Shown: positions 55,590 through 64,000 of the stretch, in pieces
How the letters are laid out: the number at the start of each line of letters is the position of its first letter
Numbering within the stretch: the stretch's first letter is position 1
Assembly (NCBI GenBank): GCA_964034945.1
Contig: OZ035960.1
Span: forward strand, 29,313,487 to 29,377,486
Direction: 5' to 3'
DNA: 64,000 bases
Source of the DNA: Chrysopilus asiliformis
Taxonomy: Eukaryota; Arthropoda; Insecta; Diptera; Rhagionidae
Notes under the pieces: model-generated
What the model was told of the DNA's origin: nothing
Databases searched by the model: none
What the model saw: only the letters and a program-made list of their open reading frames with translations
Translations under genes and position numbers: made by a program

Positions 55590-56000
55590 AATGTCAAAAA
55601 CCAGTTTTAAATGACCCGCAGAACAGTAGTACAAAAATATGCCTTTGATTCATTATTTGAACTGATAACAACGTGATATTCAAATTTATCGATCGGTTAT
55701 CTATTTGAAAATATGTAAATTTTCAAATTGTAAAACAATATGTCTTTATTTGTAGTAGAATTTAAACGAAATTTAAGTGAACCCAAATTAAATATTTCTT
55801 GTTTATAAAAGAGATTGAACTTTGAATGTCTTAACAGTTAACAATAAATTGTTTAATAATTAATAGTTTTCAGCTTGATGACCTGCAGTTCTGTAAAAGA
55901 AATTTCCCTTTGCAATCATAGTTAGTTTGAGCTTTGAAGTCGAACCTGCTACTGTAGTACAATGAATTTGAAAAAAAAAAACGAAATAGCGATTTTAAAA
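55590..56000 (+). pseudogene. Truncated third Kunitz copy (promoter, leader and first codons only)
   Basis: The segment from about 55590 to 55995 aligns with the region upstream of Kunitz A and its first codons. Shared words are TTTGATTCATTATTTGAA, a TATAAAAGAG box at about 55802, GACCTGCAGTTCT and GAAGTCGAACCTGCTACTGT. The ATG at 55962 is followed by NLKKKNEIAILKL, where an A-run replaces the hydrophobic core of the signal peptide. Similarity stops at about 55995. No Kunitz exon 2 was found before 59.4 kb. It is a broken duplicate, with a piggyBac element about 200 bp downstream. Confidence 0.7.
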
Positions 56001-56201
56001 CTCCGCCATTTTAATTGCTTCCGGCTAACGGATTTTTACCAAAAGTTGAAGGGATTGCCTCATCCCCGGACCAAACATGCCTTCAAAATTTCATGACTGA
56101 CAGACTGACAGACTTATTTTGCCGAGGGCGAAAAATCTTAAATGCCAAGGTCAAATATAGGCTTAAATTAAGCTCTCTTTTTCCCGGTCGCTGTCCTTTC
56201 T

Positions 56202-58099
56202 TTAACCCTCTACCAGGACAATTTTTTTTCGCGGAGAAAAAATTATGGTCAGTTAGTTTCGATTCGTAGAGTTCAAAAATGAAGTCGAAAATGAAATCGA
56301 ATTAATTTTTTAAGCTACAGGTGAGAAAATAGGTAGACCGCCAAAAGGCGGGTAATCCAGGGGAAAGAAAAAAACAAGTGTAATTTTTTATTCCGTTTTA
56401 TTGCGCAACTCACAATACTTATCAAGTAAAAGTAACAACTAAAATCCAATGATTATGGCCGAGTGTGGTATATTTGAAAACATTTTTTGTTCGATGACAA
56501 ACACAAATTTACATTGCATTTCAAACAATACATTTGGGTTTCCGAATTGCAACCCACCAATTTACATGTTCGTTTGCCAGATCGATCTAATTGATCTGGC
56601 ATATGGCCAGTATCATCATACCTAGCATCCAATCCCAATCCGTATGATTTTGTAACACCAGATGGTCCTGCTATTGGTGTTTCTTTTGGGGGTCTGCCAA
56701 CAGGTCTCTTTTCCGGCTTTTGTTGGTATTGACATAAACCTTTAGCGACTTGGACACGGAATTTCGGTAGCTCAGGAGTACCTCCTCCAACATGGATACG
56801 TCTATGGAGAAGATAAGCATTGACCAATGTCAAATCGAGAAAATGGTAAAATAGTTTCAACGAAGCACTTTTAGTTTTGAGGCGGATGTGATATCTTCCT
56901 ATTAGACCGTCCATAAGATCCACACCTCCCATATGGTAATTGTACTCCCTAATAATTCTTGGGCAATCAATTTTAATATATTTCTTATTTTTACGATCAT
57001 ATCGAGCTATTTTTTTCAATCCATTAAAATGTACAGCCAATTTCGCATCTCTGCGAAACACAACCTCGTTGACATGTAGTTGCATGTTTTTCTTTCGCCA
57101 GGTAATTTTGGTAAATTCAGTGGATTTGGGATTAATTTCATCCAAGTTTGCAGTGAATCCACCGTCATTCGGCTGAACATCCGGTCCTCTTCCGTCATGC
57201 TCTGGTAGGGGTGAACGCGGTCGTTTTTGACGTCTTCCTTTCAAGGGTGAATTATTTGTTGCTACAGGCTCAGAACTTGGACCTAGTTCAGACGATGGAC
57301 CTGCTTGAGACGATAAGTCTACTTCGAGGAACGGTGTTACTTGTTGCTGTTGGTCAATCGACAAAGATGATACTGGAGACCCAACTGATAACAATGAATT
57401 ACTGAGATTCAAGTTCATAGTTACAGCTTTACTAAGAAAGCCAGCAGACAGTTCATCTTCCACCGATACATTATAATACGGATCATTAACTCTGTCATCG
57501 TCACTGAAATCGCCAGTGAAGTCGCTACCACAATCAGATTCACGATCACAAGGAACTGAATCCATCATTTCTTGGATCTCTACATCCGACATTTCCGACA
57601 AATTGAATTTCCGCTTTTGGTAACCCGAAGCATAAATATCTCTTTTATTCTCTGTCGTTTTTTCCGCCATATCTGTAACCAAAAAAAATACGCGTTATCG
57701 TGACTGGCTGCCTTTTGGCGGGGTCCCTTTGGTGACCGCTGGTTGTCGATTTTTCAATAAAATTACACAAACAATGCTGATAATAACAAAATATGATCAA
57801 TTTCCTACTTACCAATAATTTTTTTATGCTTCAAAAATAACGAGAACTATTTATAAACAATTAGTTAAATTTCACTTCAGAAACAAATAATTTTTCATCC
57901 GCGCACTTTAAAAATTTCACTTTCAATGGAGATAACTGTAAAACTAACTGTACGACAATATTCAAACGGAATTGAGTGAGTGCAGTTGCACCAGACAAAA
58001 GCATAAATGCATGCCAAAGTTAAAAAAAAATGTTGATTGAGAGGTAATAGGACCAACACCTTACCCGCCAAAAGGCGGGCAGTCCTGGTAGAGGGTTAA
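56202..58099 (-). mobile_element. piggyBac-type element with TTAA targets and an internally deleted transposase
   Basis: TTAACCCTCTACCAGGACA at the left and TGTCC-like TCCTGGTAGAGGGTTAA at the right give inverted ends, with TTAA on both sides. Subterminal copies of CCGCCAAAAGGCGGG occur near both ends (about 56338 and 58063), with a related one near 57711. The total is 1.9 kb against 2.3-2.6 kb for typical autonomous elements. The near-perfect ends and open reading frame suggest recent activity. Confidence 0.9.
56453..57682 (-). CDS. piggyBac-like transposase lacking most of the catalytic core (409 residues)
   Basis: The N-terminal third is acidic and disordered-looking, as in PGBD proteins. 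TEFTKITWRKKNMQLHVNEV marks the start of the conserved region at about 190-210. Sequence then jumps from FRRDAKLAVHFN to GLKKIARYDRKNKKYIKIDC and REYNYHMGGVDLMDGLIGRY, which normally lie well downstream. The last Asp pair (in GGVDLMD) is kept, but the blocks holding the first two catalytic Asp are missing, so it should not cut DNA. The C-terminus is a Cys-rich domain (CKLVGCN, YCLKC, LCLSSNKKCF, YH) that in the family binds the element's ends. The usual length is about 550-600, so roughly 150-200 residues are gone, in frame. It could act as a repressor or be a relic. Start may be Met1 or Met5. Confidence 0.85.
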   Translation of the reverse strand: MVTDMAEKTTENKRDIYASGYQKRKFNLSEMSDVEIQEMMDSVPCDRESDCGSDFTGDFSDDDRVNDPYYNVSVEDELSAGFLSKAVTMNLNLSNSLLSVGSPVSSLSIDQQQQVTPFLEVDLSSQAGPSSELGPSSEPVATNNSPLKGRRQKRPRSPLPEHDGRGPDVQPNDGGFTANLDEINPKSTEFTKITWRKKNMQLHVNEVVFRRDAKLAVHFNGLKKIARYDRKNKKYIKIDCPRIIREYNYHMGGVDLMDGLIGRYHIRLKTKSASLKLFYHFLDLTLVNAYLLHRRIHVGGGTPELPKFRVQVAKGLCQYQQKPEKRPVGRPPKETPIAGPSGVTKSYGLGLDARYDDTGHMPDQLDRSGKRTCKLVGCNSETQMYCLKCNVNLCLSSNKKCFQIYHTRP

Positions 58100-59369
58100 G
58101 GTCGTCTGGGGGTGTATTGTTATTTTTGAATGCGCACAGGGCAGCAAAATGCAGCCCTAGAAAAGCAATGGCCCGGACAACATGAATAGAGGACAATGCT
58201 TGGCGAAAAGCGGACGGAAAGGTAACCCTACTTAAAATTGACCTAACAGTTGCTAGAGAGCCGCTATGCTTAATCCATTTTTGCGGTCCGAATTTGGTGT
58301 AGTGAACTTTGGTCTCAAAATAAGGCCGCCTCAAAAAAATGACGGCATAAACCCAGCATCAATGTCTATCCGATTAGCTTGCTAAAGTATTACGTGGCTC
58401 CGACTGGAATCAGAATCAATTTTCCGCCAGAGATTTCTATACTAGATTTGTCATATTATCTTCAAGTAGTTTCCATTTTCTTATGATTTTCCTCCAAATT
58501 TTTTTAACTCAGGTGTCCATTGTGATTATCGTCAAATGGTCGATCGAATGTCAAATCGAAAGTTTGGTATTGTGAATATCGATTGCGAACCATGTATTTC
58601 GATTGTGAACGTATTTTGCTTTCGATCAAATTGGAGTTCTCGAATATCAGCCTTGCGGTTTTGTTTGCAGTGTCATTTCGGCAAATATATTACTTAAAGA
58701 ATAATGTAAGTGGTTAAATTAACAACTATAAGAAATTCAGCTAAATGAAATATGGCAATGCTTTTGTGTGCCTTCGATTATGATACGCAATACTGACATT
58801 ATTTTCAATCGAAAGACGAATCGTTCATTTATCGAAAGACGAATCGATAATCACAATGGACCCCTCATATATGGCGAATTCGAATCACAGATTTAGAGCA
58901 TGGTCTGCTCTTAAGCCGAAGAATCCCCACTTAATTAAATACAATTTTGTTAGAAAACAATGTTCGATCAAATAAAGCAGGCCATTGGAATACGCTAATA
59001 GAGTATTTTAGAGTACGCTAATAGAGTAAAGTTTTCGTTTTGGTCTAGACACTTAAGTGTTTGTATATATGTAGTATTGGTTGTCCGCGTCAGCTTGATT
59101 TTTTTTATTGCACAAATTTTTTCAACTCGTGTTGGTACCTTATACAATTATCAATAAATAACGTCAATCTATGTTAATTTTTTGATACTCGTATTACAAG
59201 GCCAAAAAAGTAAATTCGTAGATCAACAATTTATTCATAAGTTTACTAACAATAAGTAAACTGGGAATTGGGGGTTTCTTTTTGTTTGCTTTAGAACTGA
59301 TAAGATTACTTAGAATTACTGGCGTTTACCGAAATGACCTTTTTGAGTTATTTTTGGATTAAAAAAAAG
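58100..59369. other. Gene-free stretch between piggyBac and Kunitz B
   Basis: No Kunitz exon 2 and no other exon is found. A direct-repeat pair CGAAAGACGAATCG occurs at about 58810-58850. The minus-strand frame at 58020-58334 has no domain. Confidence 0.45.
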
Positions 59370-59450
59370 TTTGAAGTGCTTTAAAAGAGATGTTTTTTAT
59401 GGAATTAGACTTAGTTTGAATTTCGAAGTCGAGCTTGCCGCTCAATCAAT

Positions 59451-61683
59451 ATGAATTTTAAGATTTTTATATACTTTTTCGCGTTTCTCGCAGTTTTCGC
59501 TTTAGCGAACGCTGATAAGCCAGGTGGGTGACCACAATTAAAAATGTTTTAAGAGGAAGAAATATGGGAAAAGAACTTTATTTAACATTTACCGAGGAAA
59601 ATTCTTTAAAATATAAAAAAGTGTGTTTAATGTTTTTACTTCGATATGGGTATTTAAAATACAAATGTATTTGGAAATTGCTTCTTGCTGCAGCTTTAAA
59701 AAAAATCTAGTGAAAAGTGATTTACCTTTCCTAAGATTTAAAGAAATTTGATTTTCTATATAGTGAAATACTTTAATACTTTTATTATTTGTAACTTTTT
59801 TTAAAAAGTTACAAATAATTATGATTAATTCGAATTTTTTAATGTTTAAAAACTGAAAGCAAAGGTTAAATAACTAAAGATAAGAAACAATAGAATTTTT
59901 CACAGAACTTTTAAAATTGTATGGATTACTGTAGAGTTATGGATTTCAAGTAACGCGTGCATTTCAAATATTTTTAAACTCCATTTCAGCTGTCGGATTT
60001 TTTTAGTGTTCCAACTTTTGTTCTAGGATTCTTATCTTTATTTACCTAATCTTTGCTAAAAGTTTAAAAAGTTAGTTATGCAAATGTTAAACTCTGTTTT
60101 TAGCCCAAAAATGGTCCAAAGTTAGCCAACCCAAAAAGCCACATTTTGGAGATTCTCACTTTTCGTTTGTTACTTTTCACAAAAAAAATCCTGGATGCTC
60201 ATTATCATATTAATATATAAAAATGAGCTGGTGTCTGTCTGTATGTTCCTCTTTCACGCGAAAACGACTGAATCGATTGACCTGAAATTTTTCCATAGGT
60301 GTTTGCTGTAACTCTGGTTCCAACATAGGCCTATTGGAAAGTAGCCCGAGAGGGGGGGGGGGGGGTAAGGGGAGGGGGTGAAGTGAGTCCAAAGCTTAGT
60401 TTTCCGTCATGTTACTCTTTCGCGGAAAAACGACCGAGCCGATCGGTCTGAAATTTGGCATAGATGCTTGCCGGGAGTCCAGCTATAACATAGATCCATT
60501 TAAACGCAGCCTGCGGAGTGGGGGAGCGAAGGGAGGGGATAAAGTTAGTCCGATGCTTAGTTTTTCCTCTATGTTATTTTTTCGCAGAAAAATTACCAAA
60601 CCGATTGGCTGGAAATTTTGCTAATATGTCAAATATTTCAGCTCTAATATAAGTCCACCAAAAAGTATCTCGGGAGTTGAGGAGTCAAATAAGACGGTTT
60701 GAATTTAAACTAACCTTTGCTAATATTCTCCAACCAAACAGACTGGTTTCAACGGTTTTTAAAAAAAAAAAATACAGCTCCCACATAAATCCATTTCAAA
60801 CCGACGATTTTAATAGAGGAACTTATTTTGCCTAAATTCAATAAAATGTTTCAAAAGCCTAAACGTTTTCCATCTTCAAAAGTTTTGTAAGCAATTATTT
60901 AGATATTTCTTTCTACACATTTCTTTTCCGCAGTTTTCTCTGCAGTATATGATCTTAACAAGCTTTAGAAATTTTTTCGGTATCAACATTTGTTCACCGA
61001 TAGCGTTGGCTAATTTTTCTTATAACCATTTTCAAGGATTGTTTGTAAAATAAGTGGCAAGCTTTTCCCATAAAATCTGAGCGCCTCATTTGTAACATTT
61101 ATTAAAGTTCAGATAATTTTATTTAAATACTGATAGGGCCTTACCAATGACCCGTGACTAACTTAGTAACAGCTTTTGGTGTGTGCGAAACGGGCTATTT
61201 GCTTGCTAATTCTAGTAAGTTTTCACACATTTATCACAGGGAATTTAAAATAAAAACTAGGATTTGAACCAAAATTAGCAAGCAAATAGCCCGTTTCGCA
61301 CACACCAAAAGCTGTTACTAAGTTAGTCACGGGTCATTGGTAAGGCCCATAGCCTGTAACCTCTTGAAAATTTTATAATTCAAATGATTATAGTGAAGTT
61401 ATTCATAAAACGGTTTATTCTTCCGTAAAAAAATTGTGCCACTCGAAACAAATTTTTTTTCTCGAATAATGTGTATTAGTTGTCAAATTAATATTTTTCT
61501 CATTTTTTTCTAGAATTATGCTCTCAGCCCAAAGTAGCCGGAAGATGTTTAGCTTACTTTGAACGGTGGTGGTACAACGCTGATGCTGATAACTGTGAAA
61601 AATTCATTTATGGAGGCTGCGACAATAACGAAAACAATTTTGAAACTCAAGCGAATTGTGAAGCAGCATGTAAAAATTCATAA
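59451..61683 (+). CDS. Kunitz-type protease inhibitor B, secreted, single domain, two exons
   Basis: Exons are 59451-59523 and 61514-61683, giving 80 residues. Exon 1 (73 nt, same length and phase as gene A) encodes the signal peptide MNFKIFIYFFAFLAVFALANA, then DKP. Exon 2 encodes one Kunitz domain with cysteine spacing 8-15-7-12-3 as in BPTI, RWWYN, FIYGGC and ENNF. P1 is again Leu (GRCLAY). The protein ends CKNS, close to CKN of gene A, confirming tandem duplication. The donor is GTGGGT and the acceptor TTTTTTTCTAG. AATAAA lies at 61707-61712. The intron carries a Helitron-family copy and a palindromic MITE. Its net charge is more acidic than that of gene A, so target or location may differ. 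Confidence 0.92.
60205..60690 (+). mobile_element. Helitron-family copy in Kunitz B intron
   Basis: It starts TCATATTAATATATAAAAATG after host A, matching the 5' end of the Helitron at 52975. Two to three internal units with CCGATCGGTCTGAAATTTGG follow. The 3' CTAG end is not preserved. It includes a run of G at 60353-60365. Confidence 0.65.
61136..61348. mobile_element. Palindromic MITE 'GGGCCTTACCAATGACC'
   Basis: GGGCCTTACCAATGACCCGT and its complement bound 213 bp, with arms of about 75 bp. ATA flanks both sides (61133-61135, 61349-61351). It sits in the Kunitz B intron about 165 bp before exon 2. Confidence 0.8.
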
Positions 61684-61939
61684 AAGAGAAGTTTTTTCAT
61701 ATCGATAATAAATGAGAAAAAATCAATCGTAGTGTTTTTTTTTAAATTTTAACTTGAAGTCCTCCCTAGAATTTGTAGCTTTGAAGTAGTTATTCAAAGA
61801 AAATAGAAGAAAAGATCTTAAATGTAACCAGCACTTAATTAAATAATTTACAGCAGTGTATCTTCAAATCGCGCCACGGAATCCCTAAAAATACTTAAAT
61901 CTTCTTTAGTGACCGAAAATTCGCAGGACGTCCCAATTC

Positions 61940-62302
61940 AGTGTTTCCATGTAGGTTTTAACGACAGCGACATGTAGCCGAGTGTTGTCGTGCAGCAAAA
62001 TCACTTTGTCACGTCTTTACTTGAATTGTGGCCGTTTTTCCATCAATGCACGGCTCAAAAGCATTTGTTGGGTAGCGATCTCCTGTGATGGTTTCACTCG
62101 GTTGCAACAGCTCATATACGTCAAAATCACCACTTTTGTAGCGTTGAAACCATTCGCAATATATTTTTTCACTAATAGAAGCCTCACCATGAGTTTCTAC
62201 AATCATTCGACGCATCTCAGCCGCATATTTTTTCGAATTGAAGGCAAAAAGCAAATCTTCCTGCAAATGACGCTTATTTGGCTCAAATTTCGACATTTTC
62301 AC
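61940..62302 (-). pseudogene. mariner transposase remnant, internally deleted
   Basis: The minus-strand frame from 62302 reads MSKFEPNKRHLQEDLLFAF, then KKYAAEMRRMIVETHGEASISE and WFQRYKSGDFDVYEL, the helix-turn-helix start of a mariner transposase. It then jumps to TITGDRYPTNAFEPCIDGK and, after a stop, to RDKVILLHDNTRLH-like catalytic text with NWDVLR. The middle including the first catalytic Asp is missing and stops are present, so it is dead. Terminal repeats were not located. Confidence 0.8.
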
Positions 62303-64000
62303 GCAAAAAAAATATATATGACGCCTAAAAAAATCACAAAATTAATGGTAAGGAGGTGTTGCTAGATTCCTAGTTTATCATTTGACATTTCTGATCTGAC
62401 ATTTTTGAGCAGCATTTTACTGCTAGTGTCATCTATTGGAAACCAGGGGTTTTCCATTTGTACTCCCAATATTTTTTTTTTTTGAAATACATTGAGAATC
62501 GTTAGAGATACGTAAAAACCTTTAAGGTAAAAAATGTAGAAAATTGTATGTCCTTTAAATTTTGTTATAGTCAGAGTAAGTGGGAAATTTCATTGAGTTC
62601 GAATGGCAACTAACTTCACGTTGGTTACATCAGTAGGCCGTTACTGCTATATTTTCTTGATATAATCACGATTCGCTATCTCCCATGATTAAAACTATTT
62701 CGCTGTCGAACAGAACTAACAAACCACCAACACAAAATCCTCAATTGAGAATAAAATGTCAGATTTATTATGTTGAAGTTAGCAGCATTTCATTACCGTA
62801 CATTACCGTATAAAATTTCCCTTAGTTCCAAGCGCTGTTCGAGATGAAAAGGTGGTGCAGGATTTTGTATGGAAAGCTTGTTCTGAACTGCTTCAGAACA
62901 TTAAAAAAACGCAACTAATTTTCCTCAAAAGCGCAGTTTTCGAGAAATTTTCGGAAAAATTTATATTTTTTCCAAAATAATCTGTAGGGCTGACCCGGGC
63001 TAGTTGGCTATAGGGGTAAGTAGACTCATTGGAGTTAAGTCAACCACGGTTGAGAGCAAACCTGCGTGAATTGGACTGTTTATTCAGTCGACTGACAGCT
63101 ATCAGTGAACCAATGTCGTTAGACCACAGTGCTCTTGGAACGAACTGTGAGGGGAAAAAACGAAATTACAAGCATGTGAGTATTTTTTTTTCTTGTTGAT
63201 TAAATTGTTTTGTGGCTTACACTTTCATTGTATTGAAGTCAGTGATTTCAAGTGAAAATTTATGTATGAGTTAACAAGTTACTGAAGCAATTTCTGACCC
63301 ATACTTTTTCATTTTTTTTTTTCACGAGGGTGTTAAAAATAAAATGGCGGCTTGGGGCTAGTTGACTCACAGTATACTGGGGTTAAATGACTTGATATGA
63401 ATTACCTATATTTTTTTGTTAATTAATTTTTTTTTTTAAATTAGATGAAATTTTATTTATGTTAATCTGAAATGTTATTAATTTTTTAAAGAATATATTT
63501 TTTCATAATTATTATAGTTTTTTAATATGTTCCAACACATTTTCCCCATAAAAAGTATAGAGTCAAATAACCCCGTTCACAGAGTCAACAAGCCCCAGAC
63601 ACGGGGTTAGTCGACTCATCGAAGAACTTTTTTTAAAATGAAAAAAAATATTTGAAACACTTATAATTAGTCAAAATAAAAGATTGACTAAGAAACACAA
63701 TTGAATAAACCAACCCAAAACGTCTATAAAAAGTGGGGCTATTAGCCCCGGTCTACCTCATTAAAAAAAATTGTATGGGAGGTACCTTTTGTAGGTAACG
63801 TTCTTTTCCAAAGGTTGATAGAACACTATAATACGATTTTCCTAAAACTCATTCACAAAAAATTTCAAGTCGCTAGCTCAACGAGTTTTTCAGTTTTTAA
63901 AGATATGTTACACGGACAGGCTGACAGACAGACCGACAGACAGACCGACCGACAGACAAACCGACAGACAGACGAAAATCCATGCGGACATACGAGGCAT
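62303..64000. other. Gene-free end of window with repeated CTAGTTGACTC words
   Basis: Related phrases such as GGGCTAGTTGGCTATAGGGG, GGGGCTAGTTGACTCACAG, GGGGTTAGTCGACTCATCG (63602) and GGGGCTATTAGCCCCGG recur between 62990 and 63760, suggesting a decayed repeat. A (GACA/GACC)n tract lies at about 63920-63975. No exon is supported. Confidence 0.45.

Noticed and set aside
62009..62302. Functional mariner transposase
   Set aside because: Only the DNA-binding start and a displaced catalytic scrap remain, with stops. It is a remnant.

Overview
This is an AT-rich eukaryotic window. GT-AG introns, 3'-terminal AATAAA signals, a Frizzled exon, a CTF18 gene and small secreted Kunitz inhibitors, together with piggyBac, mariner, hAT, pogo and Helitron relics, point to an insect, probably a dipteran. 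The species cannot be fixed from the sequence alone. Only four host genes have intact exons, all on the + strand. Most of the remaining DNA is transposon-derived, with many elements nested inside others.

Layout. 1-15.6 kb holds no recognised exon and probably lies in the long upstream intron of a Frizzled-family gene. It carries Helitron-like copies, palindromic MITEs with TTA duplications, a 2.2-kb pogo/Tigger-like composite holding a tRNA-derived SINE and a TTAA-flanked MITE, and a three-layer nest at 13.3-14.6 kb. The 3' terminal Frizzled exon (last three membrane segments and cytoplasmic tail) is at 15657-16309, followed by a hAT-like MITE.

21083-49538 is one CTF18 gene. I rebuilt it by hand as 15 exons whose lengths sum to exactly 940 codons (939 residues plus stop). 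Walker A, Walker B, sensor 1, sensor 2 and the C-terminal DFFGR block are all in frame. Two introns (8.6 and 13.4 kb) are swollen by transposons. One insertion is a canonical 2.7-kb Helitron sitting inside a palindromic MITE; a sibling MITE copy at 1.3 kb gives the exact empty site.

51.6-61.7 kb is a tandem cluster of single-domain Kunitz inhibitors: two intact two-exon genes (79 and 80 residues, both with Leu at P1) and, between them, a third copy cut off inside its signal peptide. A piggyBac-type element (56202-58099) sits just downstream of that broken copy. Its 409-residue ORF is intact, but most of the catalytic core appears to have been removed in frame, while the N-terminal region and the C-terminal Cys-rich domain remain. 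The end of the window has a mariner transposase remnant and low-complexity repeats.

Working relationships: CTF18 is a replication and cohesion clamp-loader subunit, the Frizzled exon belongs to a Wnt receptor, and the Kunitz genes encode secreted protease inhibitors. They do not form a pathway. The main biological interest is the transposon stratigraphy and the core-deleted piggyBac protein.
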